Shown: positions 7,288-18,744, counted from the first letter of the stretch. The stretch: 64,000 bases of DNA from Brucella intermedia LMG 3301 (GCF_000182645.1 NZ_ACQA01000001.1:1364001-1428000), one strand, 5' to 3'. Notes: generated by a model not told the origin, from the letters alone. Made by a program: numbers and translations.

Positions 7288-8700
7288 TCAGAGCAGCCGA
7301 TACGGTAAAATCCCGCGGCGGTCGTGATCGACCGCCAATCGGCTTTTCAGCGGGGGAACCGCCCGCTGCACACATTCAGCACGCTCACAGATGCGGCATG
7401 AAACACCGATCGGATCGAAGGCAGAACGCACTGCTATGTCGAGCCCATCGGCATAGACAAAATCCTGCGCATAGGCCACCTCGCAGCCCAGGGCGATGGC
7501 ATAGCGGCGCTGGGGAGCGTTGAAGCCCCCTTCGCTCTTTGTCAGTTCTGTCGCAATGCAAAGGTAACGCGCGCCATCCGGCGTTTCAGCCAGTTGGCGA
7601 ATGATCCGGCCCGGCGTCTCGAATGCCTGATGCACATTCCACAAGGGACACGCAGCACCGTAACGGGCAAATTGTAGCTTGGCTGCGCTATGCCGCTTGG
7701 TGATGTTTCCTGCCCTGTCTATGCGGGCAAAAAACACAGGCACACCCCGCTGACCGGAGCGCTGCAAGGTACTCAGACGATGCGCGACCTGCTCAAGACT
7801 GGCCCCGAAGCGTGACGCCAGAAGTTCCAGATCGTGGCGCAGTTCTTTTGCTGCTGAAAGAAAGGTTTGATAGGGCAGCATGAGGGCCCCGGCAAAATAG
7901 TTGCGCAAGCCGATCTTGCAAATCTCGACTGCCTCGGCAGAGCGAAAATCCGCCCGCCTGGCAATCGCACTCACAAGCTCTTCCATCTCCAGTTCGGCAA
8001 TCTGAAACGCGATCTGGAAATTACGGGTTGAAGCGGGCGAATAGGGATTGAGATAAAGCACCCGCGCCTGCGCATCGAACCGGCGCAGAACCGCTTCTTC
8101 CGGCGCAGCCCGCGCAATATGCACACGGTGACGCTCCCCCATATACTGCGGCAGGGCCACACCGATGTCGCGTCCCGGAATGCTCAACTCGCTCGCCAGC
8201 TTTTCTGCGGCAATATCGATCTCATGTACGTAATTGTCGATAAAATGGAAAAAGTCGCGCACTTCCTCATAAGGCGCAGGCTCGGCTGCCGACGGAGCGC
8301 GACCCAATTGATTATCCAAACTTGCAAGCTGTTCACTGTTGCGGCGATAGGCTTGGTGGCAGGCGATCAGCGCATGGGCCAGCCCCGGCGCATTTTGCGT
8401 AATAAGCTTCAGCTCCTGCAGGTTCGGCTTGTAATTGTCGAAGACCGGATCGGCCAGCGCTTCGGAAACCGCAGATAGCAAACGATCGTCGTCCCCCAGG
8501 GAAATAGCACCGATGTCGATCTGGTAGTTTTCGGCCAGTGCCAGCAGGACCGCCGCCGAGACAGGCCGCTGATTATTCTCGATCTGATTGAGATAACTCG
8601 TTGAAATTCCAAGCCGTTCGGCAAAGCCCGACTGGGTTGCTCGATGCTGCTCCCGGATTTCACGTATCTTTCTGCCGATATAAAGTTTTCTTGGCGCCAT
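7288..8700 (-). CDS. pccR: Short-chain acyl-CoA-responsive transcriptional regulator (ScfR/PccR type)
   Basis: The 470-residue protein has an N-terminal Xre-type helix-turn-helix (residues about 8-62, with RATQSGFAERLGISTSYLNQ and IENNQRP). It is followed by an ImmA/IrrE-like domain and a C-terminal DUF2083 region ending in a cysteine cluster (CRICERAECVQR). This architecture defines the ScfR family, and in Rhodobacter sphaeroides the member PccR activates propionyl-CoA carboxylase genes. Here it is divergent from pccB, the expected target. The ATG at 8698-8700 abuts a TTTGCAAA palindrome, which suggests autoregulation. In-frame codons further upstream would run through the operator, so the inner ATG is preferred. 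The gene symbol is by homology and context. Confidence 0.85.
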   Translation of the reverse strand: MAPRKLYIGRKIREIREQHRATQSGFAERLGISTSYLNQIENNQRPVSAAVLLALAENYQIDIGAISLGDDDRLLSAVSEALADPVFDNYKPNLQELKLITQNAPGLAHALIACHQAYRRNSEQLASLDNQLGRAPSAAEPAPYEEVRDFFHFIDNYVHEIDIAAEKLASELSIPGRDIGVALPQYMGERHRVHIARAAPEEAVLRRFDAQARVLYLNPYSPASTRNFQIAFQIAELEMEELVSAIARRADFRSAEAVEICKIGLRNYFAGALMLPYQTFLSAAKELRHDLELLASRFGASLEQVAHRLSTLQRSGQRGVPVFFARIDRAGNITKRHSAAKLQFARYGAACPLWNVHQAFETPGRIIRQLAETPDGARYLCIATELTKSEGGFNAPQRRYAIALGCEVAYAQDFVYADGLDIAVRSAFDPIGVSCRICERAECVQRAVPPLKSRLAVDHDRRGILPYRLL

Positions 8701-8730
8701 TTTGCAAATTCGCATTTCGCTATTTGCAAA
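8701..8730. promoter_or_regulatory. Candidate PccR operator: paired TTTGCAAA palindromes
   Basis: Perfect 8-bp palindromes TTTGCAAA lie at 8701-8708 and 8723-8730, with starts 22 bp apart, about two helical turns. They sit directly next to the pccR start codon and about 130 bp upstream of pccB. From memory, PccR in Rhodobacter binds TTTGCAAA repeats. The 14-bp spacing here differs from the 4-bp spacing I recall, so the sequence match is seen and the function is inferred. Confidence 0.65.
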
Positions 8731-8862
8731 TTTATAACTTACACAATCGCACCTTTTCAAGCTTTTCCGGAGCGCCTTCGGATTTTAAGCAGGAAGGAGA
8801 AAAAGACTATCTTTTCAGTTTCATAACACGCCTTCCGAAGGCCGCCCAAAAGTGGGGACTTT

Positions 8863-10395
8863 ATGCAGGAACTTCTCGAACAGCTTGAATCCCGTCGGGC
8901 GGAAGCCCGCCTCGGCGGCGGTCAGCGCCGCATCGACGCGCAACACGCAAAAGGCAAGCTCACTGCTCGCGAAAGGATCGAAGTGCTCCTCGATGATGGA
9001 TCGTTCGAGGAGTTCGACATGTATGTCACCCATCGCTGCGTCGATTTCGGCATGGAAAAGCAGAAAGTCGCTGGCGACGGCGTGGTGACCGGCTGGGGCA
9101 CGATCAATGGCCGTCAGGTCTATGTGTTCAGCCAGGATTTCACAGTTCTGGGCGGTTCCTTGTCCGAAACGCACGCGCAAAAGATCTGCAAGATCATGGA
9201 TATGGCCATGAAGAATGGTGCGCCGGTCATCGGGCTCAACGATTCCGGCGGCGCGCGTATTCAAGAAGGCGTTGCATCGCTCGCAGGCTATGCCGACGTG
9301 TTCAAGCGCAACGTGGATGCTTCCGGCGTAGTTCCGCAGATTTCGGTCATCATGGGACCTTGCGCTGGTGGCGCGGTCTACTCGCCCGCCATGACCGACT
9401 TCATCTTCATGGTGCGGGATAGCTCCTATATGTTCGTGACGGGGCCCGACGTGGTCAAGACCGTCACAAATGAAATTGTCACAGCGGAAGAACTTGGCGG
9501 CGCCTCCACCCACACCCGAAAATCATCGGTGGCAGACGGCGCTTATGAAAACGATATCGAAGCGCTCGAACAGGTCCGCATTCTTTTCGATTTCCTGCCG
9601 CTCAACAATCGCGAAAAGCCGCCCGTGCGTCCGGTCTTCGATGACCCTGCGCGGCTCGAAATGCGGCTCGACACGCTGATCCCGGATAGCGCGACCAAGC
9701 CTTACGACATGAAAGAGCTTATCCACGCGCTGGCCGACGAAAGCGACTTCTTTGAAATTCAGGAAGCTTTTGCGAAGAACATCATCACCGGCTTCATCCG
9801 CATGGATGGGCAGACCATCGGTGTGGTTGCGAACCAGCCCATGGTTCTTGCCGGCTGCCTCGACATTGATTCATCGCGAAAGGCTGCTCGCTTCGTACGC
9901 TTTTGCGATGCCTTCAATATCCCGATCCTGACCCTTGTCGATGTACCAGGCTTCTTGCCGGGCACAGCCCAGGAATATGGCGGGGTCATCAAGCACGGCG
10001 CAAAGCTGCTTTTTGCCTACGCCCAGGCGACCGTTCCCATGGTTACGCTTATTACCCGCAAGGCCTATGGCGGTGCCTATGATGTGATGGCCTCGAAACA
10101 TATCGGCGCCGACATCAATTATGCCTGGCCCACGGCAGAAATCGCTGTAATGGGCGCCAAAGGCGCGACGGAAATCCTCTATCGTTCAGAACTGGGCGAC
10201 ATTGAGAAAATCGCCGCGCGCACGAAGGAATATGAAGAGCGTTTCGCCAATCCGTTCGTGGCTGCTGAACGCGGCTTCATCGACGAAGTCATCATGCCGC
10301 ATTCATCGCGTCGCCGCATTGCGCGGGCTTTTGCAAGCCTGCGCAACAAGAGCCAAAGCACGCCGTGGAAAAAGCACGACACCATTCCTCTTTGA
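8863..10395 (+). CDS. pccB: Propionyl-CoA carboxylase, beta (carboxyltransferase) subunit
   Basis: The beta subunit transfers the carboxyl group from biotin to propionyl-CoA, giving methylmalonyl-CoA in the cytosol. The 510-residue protein has the full two-part carboxyltransferase fold. Visible motifs include [20 protein letters not shown] (N-domain), [40 protein letters not shown], and in the C-domain [34 protein letters not shown] and the closing [16 protein letters not shown]-like oxyanion residues are intact. GTGGGGA precedes the ATG. The stop codon lies four bases before the first pccA start, so translation is probably coupled. Expression is expected to depend on the divergent PccR-type regulator. 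Confidence 0.96.
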   Translation: MQELLEQLESRRAEARLGGGQRRIDAQHAKGKLTARERIEVLLDDGSFEEFDMYVTHRCVDFGMEKQKVAGDGVVTGWGTINGRQVYVFSQDFTVLGGSLSETHAQKICKIMDMAMKNGAPVIGLNDSGGARIQEGVASLAGYADVFKRNVDASGVVPQISVIMGPCAGGAVYSPAMTDFIFMVRDSSYMFVTGPDVVKTVTNEIVTAEELGGASTHTRKSSVADGAYENDIEALEQVRILFDFLPLNNREKPPVRPVFDDPARLEMRLDTLIPDSATKPYDMKELIHALADESDFFEIQEAFAKNIITGFIRMDGQTIGVVANQPMVLAGCLDIDSSRKAARFVRFCDAFNIPILTLVDVPGFLPGTAQEYGGVIKHGAKLLFAYAQATVPMVTLITRKAYGGAYDVMASKHIGADINYAWPTAEIAVMGAKGATEILYRSELGDIEKIAARTKEYEERFANPFVAAERGFIDEVIMPHSSRRRIARAFASLRNKSQSTPWKKHDTIPL

Positions 10396-10399
10396 GTAG

Positions 10400-12409
10400 A
10401 TGCCCATGATCAAGAAAATTCTCATTGCCAATCGCGGCGAAATCGCATGCCGGGTCATCAAGACGGCAAAGAAGATGGGTATCGCAACGGTTGCCGTTTA
10501 TTCCGACGCCGACCGCAATGCGCTCCATGTCAAAATGGCCGATGAAGCGGTCCATATCGGACCAGCGCCGTCCAATCAGTCCTATATCGTCATTGATAAA
10601 ATTCTGGCCGCCATCAAGGAAACCGGGGCCGATGCCGTGCATCCGGGCTACGGTTTCCTGTCGGAAAACCCGCGTTTTGCCGAAGCACTGAAAGCCGCCA
10701 ATGTCACCTTTATCGGCCCGCCGGTAAACGCGATTGATGCCATGGGCGACAAGATCACCTCGAAGAAACTTGCGGCCGAAGCCGGTGTTTCCACCGTGCC
10801 CGGGCATATGGGCTTGATCGAGGACGCAGACGAAGCCGTCAAAATCGCTGGCAGCATCGGCTATCCGGTGATGATCAAGGCTTCTGCTGGCGGTGGTGGC
10901 AAGGGCATGCGCATCGCATGGAACGATGATGAGGCTCGCGAAGGCTTCCAGCTTTCGCGCAATGAGGCGAAATCCTCCTTCGGCGACGACCGCATATTCA
11001 TTGAAAAATTCGTCACCCAGCCACGCCATATCGAAATTCAGGTTCTGGGCGATCAGCACGGCAACGTCGTCTATCTGGGCGAACGTGAATGTTCGATTCA
11101 GCGCCGCAACCAGAAGGTCATCGAAGAAGCGCCCTCGCCATTCCTGGATGAAGCTACCCGTAAAGCCATGGGCGAGCAGGCTGTCGCTTTGGCAAAAGCC
11201 GTTGGATATTTTTCGGCAGGAACGGTGGAATTCATCGTCGATGGTAACCGGAACTTCTATTTCCTTGAAATGAATACGCGTTTGCAGGTCGAGCACCCGG
11301 TGACGGAGCTCATCACCGGCATTGATCTCGTGGAGGAAATGATCCGCGTAGCATCCGGTGAAAAGCTCCGCTTCAGCCAGAGCGACGTGAAGCTGAACGG
11401 CTGGGCGATGGAAAGCCGCCTCTATGCCGAAGATCCTTATCGCAACTTCCTGCCTTCAATCGGCAGGCTGACCCGTTATCGACCGCCGGTCGAAGGCCGC
11501 AACCCGGATGGCACAATCGTCCGTAACGATACCGGCGTATTCGAGGGCGGCGAAATCTCGATGTATTATGACCCGATGATCGCAAAGCTCTGCACGTGGG
11601 GGCCGGACCGCGCGAGCGCTGTCGACGCGATGGGAGATGCGCTGGACGCATTCGAGGTTGAAGGCATCGGCCATAATCTGCCCTTCCTGTCGGCTGTGAT
11701 GGATCATCCACGCTTCCGCGAAGGTGCGCTCACCACCGCATTCATTGCCGAAGAATACCCGGACGGCTTTACTGGTGTGCCCGTTTCGGAAGACGACGCA
11801 CGCATACTTGCTGCGGTAGCCGCACAGATCAATCTGGCGATAGAACAACGCAACGCGCAAATCTCCGGGCGGCTTTCCAGCGACCAGCAATCGGTGGCCA
11901 CCGACTGGGTAGCGACGCTCGGCGGCTTCGCCTTGCCGGTGCGTATCGCAGAAGGCGAAGGCGGAACAACAATCAATTTCGTGGATGGCGGCAGCCTGCC
12001 TGTTGCCAGTGACTGGCATCCCGGCAGTCATCTGGGCTCATTCACCGTCGGCGGCAAGCCGATTGCCATCAAGGTTTCACGCTCCGGAACTGGCTGGCGG
12101 CTTCGCTGGCGCGGCATGGATGTTGTTGCCCACGTTCGCAAGCCGCGCATAGCCGAACTTGCAAAGCTCATGCCGGTGAAACTGCCCCCGGACACGTCAA
12201 AGATGCTGCTCTGCCCGATGCCGGGCGTCATCACATCCATCCTCATCGGGCAAGGCGATACGGTCGAAGCGGGGCAACCGCTCGCCACGGTAGAGGCCAT
12301 GAAGATGGAAAACGTGCTGCGTGCCGAACGCCGTGCTACCGTAAAGCGCATTACAGCGGAAGCAGGTGCAAGCCTCGCTGTCGATGAGCTGATCATGGAA
12401 TTCGAGTGA
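10400..12409 (+). CDS. pccA: Propionyl-CoA carboxylase, alpha (biotin carboxylase/BCCP) subunit
   Basis: The alpha subunit carboxylates its own biotin with ATP and bicarbonate. The 669-residue order is biotin carboxylase N-domain ([14 protein letters not shown], residues 5-19), ATP-grasp ([13 protein letters not shown], 160-172; [14 protein letters not shown] near 290), a middle domain, and a C-terminal biotinyl domain. In that last domain EAMKMEN places the biotinylated lysine at residue 635, only 34 residues from the end as expected. ATG codons at 10400 and 10406 are both possible, and the longer form is given. It is followed after eight bases by the mutase gene, forming a three-gene operon. 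Confidence 0.95.
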   Translation: MPMIKKILIANRGEIACRVIKTAKKMGIATVAVYSDADRNALHVKMADEAVHIGPAPSNQSYIVIDKILAAIKETGADAVHPGYGFLSENPRFAEALKAANVTFIGPPVNAIDAMGDKITSKKLAAEAGVSTVPGHMGLIEDADEAVKIAGSIGYPVMIKASAGGGGKGMRIAWNDDEAREGFQLSRNEAKSSFGDDRIFIEKFVTQPRHIEIQVLGDQHGNVVYLGERECSIQRRNQKVIEEAPSPFLDEATRKAMGEQAVALAKAVGYFSAGTVEFIVDGNRNFYFLEMNTRLQVEHPVTELITGIDLVEEMIRVASGEKLRFSQSDVKLNGWAMESRLYAEDPYRNFLPSIGRLTRYRPPVEGRNPDGTIVRNDTGVFEGGEISMYYDPMIAKLCTWGPDRASAVDAMGDALDAFEVEGIGHNLPFLSAVMDHPRFREGALTTAFIAEEYPDGFTGVPVSEDDARILAAVAAQINLAIEQRNAQISGRLSSDQQSVATDWVATLGGFALPVRIAEGEGGTTINFVDGGSLPVASDWHPGSHLGSFTVGGKPIAIKVSRSGTGWRLRWRGMDVVAHVRKPRIAELAKLMPVKLPPDTSKMLLCPMPGVITSILIGQGDTVEAGQPLATVEAMKMENVLRAERRATVKRITAEAGASLAVDELIMEFE

Positions 12410-12417
12410 GGTTCGAT

Positions 12418-14562
12418 ATGAGCGAGCGCCCCATCACCCGCGCAGACTGGGAAACCTTGGCTGAAAAGGAATTGAAGCGGCCAGCAGACAGCTTGATCTG
12501 GCACACGCCGGAAGGGATTGACGTCAAACCGCTCTATACCGAAGACGACCTGAAAGGGATTGGTCATCTGGGCACCTTGCCTGGTTTCGAGCCTTTCGTT
12601 CGCGGCCCGCGTGCCACCATGTATGCGGGTCGTCCCTGGACAATCCGGCAATATGCGGGGTTCTCGACGGCGGAAGAATCCAATGCATTCTATCGCAAGG
12701 CTCTCGCCGCCGGTCAGCAGGGCGTTTCAGTCGCCTTCGATCTCGCCACCCATCGCGGCTACGACAGTGATCACCCACGCGTGGAAGGCGATGTCGGCAA
12801 GGCTGGCGTGGCGATCGATTCCGTCGAGGACATGAAGATCCTTTTCGACGGCATTCCGCTTGAAAAAATCTCTGTTTCGATGACGATGAATGGCGCGGTG
12901 ATCCCGATCCTCGCCAATTTCATCGTCGCGGGTGAGGAACAGGGGGTTCCGCGTGCGCAACTTTCCGGTACGATCCAGAACGACATCCTCAAGGAGTTCA
13001 TGGTTCGCAATACCTATATCTATCCGCCGGAACCATCCATGCGGATTATTGCGGATATTATCGCCTATACGGCAACCGAAATGCCGAAATTCAACTCGAT
13101 TTCCATTTCTGGCTACCACATGCAAGAGGCAGGCGCGACGCTGGTTCAGGAACTGGCCTTCACGCTTGCCGATGGGCGCGAATATGTACGCGCTGCGCTC
13201 AATAAGGGCTTGAATGTCGATGAATTTGCAGGGCGTTTGTCCTTCTTTTTCGCCATTGGCATGAATTTCTTCATGGAAATTGCCAAGCTGCGCGCTGCGC
13301 GCCTGCTCTGGTCACGCATCATGAAGGAATTCCATCCGAAGAAGCCCGGCTCGCTGATGCTGCGCACACATTGCCAGACTTCCGGCGTTTCGCTTCAGGA
13401 ACAGGACCCCTATAACAACATCGTCCGCACGGCCTTCGAAGCCATGTCGGCCGCATTGGGCGGAACGCAGTCGCTGCACACCAATTCCTTCGATGAAGCC
13501 ATTGCTTTGCCAACGGAATTCTCCGCACGCATTGCCCGGAACACTCAGCTCATCCTCCAGAATGAAACCGGCGTGACCAAAGTGGTCGATCCGCTGGCGG
13601 GCTCCTATTACATCGAAAACCTCACCAATGAGCTTGCCGAAAAGGCTTGGGCCTTGATTGAGGAGGTCGAGAAACTCGGTGGCATGACCAAGGCCGTCGA
13701 AAGCGGACTGCCTAAACGTCTCATCGAGGAAGCGGCCACCAAACGGCAAGCGGCAGTCGATAAGGGCGAGGAAGTCATTGTCGGCGTCAACAAATTTCGG
13801 CTGGAGCAGGAAGACGAAATCGACATTCTGGAGATCGACAATTCGGCCGTTCGCCAGTCGCAGATTGCGCGTCTCAACCGCATCAAGGAGACGCGCAACA
13901 AGGCAAAGGTCGAAGCCGCACTAGCGGAACTGCAAAAGGTAGCGGAGACCGGCGAAGGCAACCTCCTCGCTGCCGCAGTCGAAGCCTCTCGTGCGCGCGC
14001 CAGCGTCGGCGAGATCTCCGATGCCATGCGCCGCGCATTTGGCGATCATGCTGCAGTTCCGAAGGTCGTCAACCGAGTTTACGGCTCAGCCTATGAGAAC
14101 GAACCGGAATATCAAACGCTGGTTGACCGGCTAAGCGATTTTTCAAAACAGATCGGTGAAAAGCCAAAGGTGATGGTAGCCAAGCTCGGCCAGGATGGCC
14201 ATGATCGTGGTGCCAAGATCATTGCCTCAGCATTCGGTGATATAGGCTTCGAGGTGTTGGCTGGTCCGCTGTTCCAGACGCCCGACGAAGCCGCTGACAT
14301 GGCAATCGAGGCGAAGGTCCATGTTCTGGGAGTTTCGTCGCTCGCAGCCGGTCACAAGACACTTCTGCCCCAGCTTGTGGACACACTGCGCAAAAAAGGG
14401 GCGGAGAATATCATCGTGGTCTGCGGCGGTGTCGTTCCGCGTCAGGATTATCAGTATCTGTTCGATCATGGAGTAGCAGCGGTGTTTGGACCGGGCTCCA
14501 ATGTGCTCGACTGCGCCCGTGCAGTGCTCGACCTGATGGAAGGTAAGCGCCGCAATCTTTGA
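12418..14562 (+). CDS. scpA: Methylmalonyl-CoA mutase, single-chain
   Basis: This adenosylcobalamin enzyme isomerises (R)-methylmalonyl-CoA to succinyl-CoA, so the operon leads from propionyl-CoA to the citric acid cycle. The 714-residue protein is the large homodimeric type. The substrate barrel contains [31 protein letters not shown] and [19 protein letters not shown]. The C-terminal cobalamin domain has D593-x-H595-x-x-G598 (GQDGHDRG) and the matching [12 protein letters not shown]. The first ATG after the pccA stop, at 12418, is used. No epimerase gene is present in the window and it must be encoded elsewhere. Brucella annotation also uses the name bhbA. Confidence 0.95.
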   Translation: MSERPITRADWETLAEKELKRPADSLIWHTPEGIDVKPLYTEDDLKGIGHLGTLPGFEPFVRGPRATMYAGRPWTIRQYAGFSTAEESNAFYRKALAAGQQGVSVAFDLATHRGYDSDHPRVEGDVGKAGVAIDSVEDMKILFDGIPLEKISVSMTMNGAVIPILANFIVAGEEQGVPRAQLSGTIQNDILKEFMVRNTYIYPPEPSMRIIADIIAYTATEMPKFNSISISGYHMQEAGATLVQELAFTLADGREYVRAALNKGLNVDEFAGRLSFFFAIGMNFFMEIAKLRAARLLWSRIMKEFHPKKPGSLMLRTHCQTSGVSLQEQDPYNNIVRTAFEAMSAALGGTQSLHTNSFDEAIALPTEFSARIARNTQLILQNETGVTKVVDPLAGSYYIENLTNELAEKAWALIEEVEKLGGMTKAVESGLPKRLIEEAATKRQAAVDKGEEVIVGVNKFRLEQEDEIDILEIDNSAVRQSQIARLNRIKETRNKAKVEAALAELQKVAETGEGNLLAAAVEASRARASVGEISDAMRRAFGDHAAVPKVVNRVYGSAYENEPEYQTLVDRLSDFSKQIGEKPKVMVAKLGQDGHDRGAKIIASAFGDIGFEVLAGPLFQTPDEAADMAIEAKVHVLGVSSLAAGHKTLLPQLVDTLRKKGAENIIVVCGGVVPRQDYQYLFDHGVAAVFGPGSNVLDCARAVLDLMEGKRRNL

Positions 14563-14613
14563 GTATTATCAGTCAGATATATTGATTGCAGGACTCATTT
14601 TGTGAACTACTTC

Positions 14614-14640
14614 AGAAGCCGGGCAAACAGCCCGGCTTCT
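14614..14640 (+). terminator. Terminator hairpin after the propionate operon
   Basis: AGAAGCCGGGC at 14614-14624 pairs perfectly with GCCCGGCTTCT at 14630-14640 around a five-base loop. It lies between convergent genes (mutase on plus, DUF protein on minus). The flanking U-tract is modest on both strands. It probably works in both directions. Confidence 0.75.
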
Positions 14641-14656
14641 TGCTTGCAGCCATCTT

Positions 14657-15022
<366 letters not shown>

Positions 15023-15145
15023 CTAACCTCCGCGTTTTCTATGTAGGGGAAACGTTGAGCAGCGCGTGAAAGTTCCCTGCCTCATGCGATTGCGGAACCG
15101 CGCCCCTCCATTGAGCGTTTTATGTCAGCCATTTTGGAGGTTTAG

Positions 15146-15520
15146 ATGTCACAGTTCTTCACAAAGCTCAGCGAAAAAGCTGCCGAACTTGCAGGTCATT
15201 ACCTGGCGTTCGTTTTGGCGAGTTTGTTCATCATCATATGGGGCGTCACCGGCCCCCTGTTTAACTTCTCAGACACGTGGCAACTTGTGGTGAATACGTC
15301 GACCACTATAATCACCTTTCTGATGGTCTTTCTTATCCAGAATGCGCAGAATCGCGAAGCGAGTGCGACCCAGGCCAAACTTGATGAAATCCTGACTATC
15401 GTATCTACGACCAAGATCGAGACCATCGGTGCGGAACATCTGCCCCTCAATGAGTTGAAGCTGCTTTTACAACGGTTTGAAGAGCAAAGCGAAGCCGTCC
15501 ACGTCGAGGAGCAGAAATGA
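15146..15520 (+). CDS. Low-affinity iron permease family protein
   Basis: The 124-residue membrane protein has two close hydrophobic spans (about 17-37 and 47-66). The second leads into TFLMVFLIQNAQNREASATQ, the hallmark of the low-affinity iron permease family (PF04120), in which helices are followed by a Gln/Asn-rich cytoplasmic stretch and a Lys/Leu-rich helix (LPLNELKLLLQRFEEQSE). The family is named from the yeast Fet4 relatives. In bacteria the transport function is not demonstrated. A strong TTTTGGAGG ribosome binding site precedes the ATG. Confidence 0.85.
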   Translation: MSQFFTKLSEKAAELAGHYLAFVLASLFIIIWGVTGPLFNFSDTWQLVVNTSTTIITFLMVFLIQNAQNREASATQAKLDEILTIVSTTKIETIGAEHLPLNELKLLLQRFEEQSEAVHVEEQK

Positions 15521-15597
15521 GGAGCCTATCTTTCCATGCTGGCGGCCGCGCCTATATTCCACCGGAAAAATCCCATCGTTAGCAGAAAGGATGTCCC

Positions 15598-16134
15598 ATG
15601 GCCGTCACCAGAAAGCAGGAAGCGCGTGCCCTCAATGCCGACGAAAAAGAACTGGTCGAAAAATCGCACCATCCTTTTTTGCAAAACGTTCCCGATGAAG
15701 AACTTGGCCATCTGGCGAAACTGATCCGCGAACGCCGCAAGAAGGCACGAGATCAGGCCCATCAGCGCAGGCGCGAAATGCGCGGAAAGGCAGCGGCTCG
15801 CGGAGCCACTCCTGCCAAAGCCGACGAAGGCTCGCATCTCAAAGTTTCCATTTTGGCCATGGCAGTGCGTCGTATCAACACGGAAGTTGAACGTCGGCGC
15901 CGCATGGCGGCGAGCGCCCAATTGATTGCAAATGCCCGTAAAGCGCTCGCGGTCAAGGAAGCAAACGAAAAGAAGGGCAAGGATTTCAACACGCGCCACG
16001 CACTGCAAGGCATGCGTAACATTCCGAACGAAAAATACGACAGCCTCGTCCGGCCGGCAGAACGTGGGCGGTTACGAAAGGCTGCAAGCGTAGCGCAGGC
16101 CAAGAAGGATGCCCGCCAGAAGGAAGCGGGTTAA
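15598..16134 (+). CDS. Hypothetical strongly basic protein, 178 residues
   Basis: The protein is unusually rich in lysine and arginine, with clusters such as IRERRKKARDQAHQRRREMR (residues 43-62) and VERRRRMAA. It has no signal or membrane segment and is predicted to be almost entirely helical. A conserved-looking patch, DEKELVEKSHHPFLQNVPDE, occupies residues 15-34. Composition would allow nucleic-acid or ribosome binding, but I do not recognise a family and no function is claimed. AGAAAGGA precedes the ATG. The next gene is convergent. Confidence 0.65.
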   Translation: MAVTRKQEARALNADEKELVEKSHHPFLQNVPDEELGHLAKLIRERRKKARDQAHQRRREMRGKAAARGATPAKADEGSHLKVSILAMAVRRINTEVERRRRMAASAQLIANARKALAVKEANEKKGKDFNTRHALQGMRNIPNEKYDSLVRPAERGRLRKAASVAQAKKDARQKEAG

Positions 16135-16147
16135 GCACGTCCGCTCG

Positions 16148-16993
16148 TTACAGCATTTCCAGCGCCGTCTTTCGGGACGGCGGCGAGAAAGTCTGGTCCA
16201 GACGTTTCAACTGATCGTTGGAAAGCCGCAACTCAGCAGCTTTTCTGTTATCCTGGACATGATGCAGGTTGGACGACTTTGGAATTGCGATGACATTGCC
16301 GCCGCGCATCGTCCAGGCAAGCGCGACCGAAGCTGGCGTACCGCCTGTCTGACCCGCAATTTCGGTCAAGACGGGATCATCCAGCAATCGTCCCTGTTCA
16401 ATTGGCGAATAAGCCATCAGCGGAATTTTTCGCTCTGCACACCACGGCATCAGGTCGAATTCGGGTCCACGCCGCGTCAAATTATAGAGTATCTGGTTCG
16501 TCGCGACATCCATGCCGCTCGCCACACTGGCAAGTTCTTTCATGTCGTCCGTGTCGAAATTGCTGACGCCCCAGCTCGCGATCTTGCCTGCATGTTTCAG
16601 CTGTTCGAAAGCCGCGACAGTCTCTTCCAGTGGATAGCGCCCACGCCAATGCAGAAGGTAGAGATCGATACGCTCGGTACGGAGCCGCTTCAGGCTTCGT
16701 TCACAGGCCTCGATGGTACCCTTCCGTGACGCGTTGAACGGCAGAACCTTGCTGACGAGGAATACATCGTCCCGCCGACCTGAGACCGCTTCCCCAACGA
16801 CGTCCTCCGCCTCGCCGTCTGCATACATTTCCGCCGTATCGATCAGCGTCATTCCCAGATTGATACCACTCCTCAGCGCTTCGATTTCATAGCGGCGTTG
16901 TGCGCTGTCCTCGCCCATATACCAGGTGCCCTGCCCGAGCGCCGGAACCATCTGTCCCGATGGAAGAGTAATCCTTGGTATGGTTCCGGTCAT
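16148..16993 (-). CDS. Aldo/keto reductase
   Basis: This 281-residue (beta/alpha)8 oxidoreductase probably uses NADPH. The family landmarks are all present: GQGTWYMGED, then DTAEMYADGEAEDVVGEAVS with the catalytic Asp and Tyr, VSKVLPFNASRKGT with the Lys, and LYLLHWRG with the His. The cofactor loop IPKSSNLHHVQDNRKA contains the Lys/Ser/Arg that contact the 2'-phosphate. Substrate cannot be inferred. The start at 16993 (MTGTIPRITL) is preferred because AAGGGG lies nine bases upstream, whereas earlier in-frame starts are unsupported. Confidence 0.9.
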   Translation of the reverse strand: MTGTIPRITLPSGQMVPALGQGTWYMGEDSAQRRYEIEALRSGINLGMTLIDTAEMYADGEAEDVVGEAVSGRRDDVFLVSKVLPFNASRKGTIEACERSLKRLRTERIDLYLLHWRGRYPLEETVAAFEQLKHAGKIASWGVSNFDTDDMKELASVASGMDVATNQILYNLTRRGPEFDLMPWCAERKIPLMAYSPIEQGRLLDDPVLTEIAGQTGGTPASVALAWTMRGGNVIAIPKSSNLHHVQDNRKAAELRLSNDQLKRLDQTFSPPSRKTALEML

Positions 16994-17065
16994 GGCATTT
17001 CCCCTTGAAACGATCATGGCCATGATCGTCACCTGGCCGCAAAATTCAAGACCTTGGGGGAGAGA

Positions 17066-17902
17066 TCAGGCGAAATGCAGACCGAAGCCCTGCATGAGCC
17101 TGCGAATGGCGTAATCCGGATTCTGCGAGGTCACCACCGCCAGATCGTTGTGATGATGCAGTTCCTCAACGGCTCGACGCGGTTTCAGCAAAGAAACGGT
17201 ACGCCGGGCAATCGCTTCGGCCGGATCGAGCCAATCGACCGGCCATGGCGCCAGGCGCCGAAACACATTGGCAAGGAACGGATAATGCGTACAGGCCAGA
17301 ACAACAATGTCGGTCCGGTTGCCATCCTGTTCAATGAAACAGGGGGCAATCTGTGCCACGACCAGCGCTTCGTCGATCTTCTCGCCACGAATATGAGCTT
17401 CCGCTACTGCCGCAAGCTGGTCAGCACCGACGAGACGAACATGGCACTGGGACGCAAAGGATTGAATGAGATCGCGCGTATAGGCCCGCCTGACGGTGCC
17501 GGGGGTGGCCAGCACGGAAACAAGGCCCGATGAGGTTCTTTCGGCCGCGGGCTTGATCGCCGGTACGGTTCCCACGAATGGCACCGCAGGATAGGCGTTC
17601 CGTAAGTCGTCCAACACCAGCGTGGAGGCGGTATTGCAGGCGATCACCGCAATTTCAGGATCATAGTCGGCAATGAGCTTGCCGAACAGTTGGACTATTC
17701 TCGCCCTCAACGCATCCTCTTCCCATCCGCCATAGGGAAATCCGGCATCGTCCGCGACATAGACGAAACGGCGATCCGGCATCAGCACCCGCGCTTCCCG
17801 CAAGACCGTCAGCCCTCCGATGCCGCTGTCGAAAACCAGAATCGGTCTTTCGGCGTCGGCGGAAGGCACGGCAGAGAAGCTCACAGCGAGTGCGTTTTTC
17901 AT
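17066..17902 (-). CDS. murI: Glutamate racemase
   Basis: MurI interconverts L- and D-glutamate in the cytosol, supplying D-glutamate for peptidoglycan. The 278-residue protein shows [14 protein letters not shown] near residue 24 and the two catalytic cysteines, Cys89 in VIACNTAS and Cys204 in VLACTHYPF. The glutamate-binding segments ([24 protein letters not shown]) are also present. The ATG overlaps the trmJ stop as ATGA, so the two are translationally coupled. No other cell-wall gene is adjacent. Confidence 0.95.
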   Translation of the reverse strand: MKNALAVSFSAVPSADAERPILVFDSGIGGLTVLREARVLMPDRRFVYVADDAGFPYGGWEEDALRARIVQLFGKLIADYDPEIAVIACNTASTLVLDDLRNAYPAVPFVGTVPAIKPAAERTSSGLVSVLATPGTVRRAYTRDLIQSFASQCHVRLVGADQLAAVAEAHIRGEKIDEALVVAQIAPCFIEQDGNRTDIVVLACTHYPFLANVFRRLAPWPVDWLDPAEAIARRTVSLLKPRRAVEELHHHNDLAVVTSQNPDYAIRRLMQGFGLHFA

Positions 17903-18744
17903 TCATCCTTGTCCTTTGTTGCCGGAGCCTCGGTCGCGGGCTTGCGCGCACGCCCATCCGGAGCACCAGAACCACGTGGCTTTTTCGGCGAGAACACATC
18001 GAGCGACGTGATGACGCCGCGCAGAAGTTTCAGCTCTGCTGATGCGAAACCGGCGCGGGTCAGCACTGCCCGCAGATTATTGACCATGATTTCCTTGCGG
18101 GCTTCCGGGCGGAAATAGCCGCGCACATCAAGGGCTTCTTCGAGATGGTTGAAGAGTCCCTGCAATTCCTGCTTCGGCGCCAGCTCAAGTTCCGGCCCAC
18201 GGAATACCGTCTCCGTTTCGTTCTCAAGCCCCGATTTCATCCACTCATAGGACATGAGCAGGACAGCTTGCGCGATATTCAGCGATGCAAAGGCTGGGTT
18301 GACCGGGAATGTCACCAGTTCGTCCGCAAGTCCCACTTCCTCGTTGCTGAGGCCGAAGCGTTCGCGGCCAAACAGGATACCGGTCTTCTCCCCAGTTCTA
18401 AAACGACGGCGCAGCTCGCCACCGGCTTCCACGGCACTGCGAACCTGCTTGAAACCGTCGCGTTCGCGAGCCGTCGTTGCATAGACGAAATTGAGGTCAG
18501 CGATAGCGGAAGGCAGGTCGTCATAAACCACAGCATTGTCGATCACATGATCGGCCTTGCTCGCCGCGGCCCTCGCCTTCTCGCTCGGGAATTCCTCGCG
18601 GGGATTGACCAGACGTAGTTCTGCCAGTCCGAAATTGGCCATGGCGCGCGCCACCATGCCGATATTCTCCGGCAATTGCGGTTCTACCAGAACGATTGCT
18701 GGTCCTTCCGCGAGTATGGGGCGCTGTTTATCTGTTCCTGCCAT
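17899..18744 (-). CDS. trmJ: tRNA (cytidine/uridine-2'-O-)-methyltransferase, TrmJ-like SPOUT enzyme
   Basis: This SPOUT-fold RNA methyltransferase has 281 residues. The N-terminal motif is [20 protein letters not shown]. The knot region includes [15 protein letters not shown] (motif 2) and [16 protein letters not shown] (motif 3), giving S-adenosylmethionine binding. The match is closest to TrmJ, which modifies position 32 of tRNA anticodon loops, and the C-terminal helical extension agrees. A lysine- and proline-rich low-complexity tail follows ([20 protein letters not shown]). The ATG at 18742-18744 is used because the frame before it has no good start. It forms a two-gene unit with murI. 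Confidence 0.85.
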   Translation of the reverse strand: MAGTDKQRPILAEGPAIVLVEPQLPENIGMVARAMANFGLAELRLVNPREEFPSEKARAAASKADHVIDNAVVYDDLPSAIADLNFVYATTARERDGFKQVRSAVEAGGELRRRFRTGEKTGILFGRERFGLSNEEVGLADELVTFPVNPAFASLNIAQAVLLMSYEWMKSGLENETETVFRGPELELAPKQELQGLFNHLEEALDVRGYFRPEARKEIMVNNLRAVLTRAGFASAELKLLRGVITSLDVFSPKKPRGSGAPDGRARKPATEAPATKDKDE

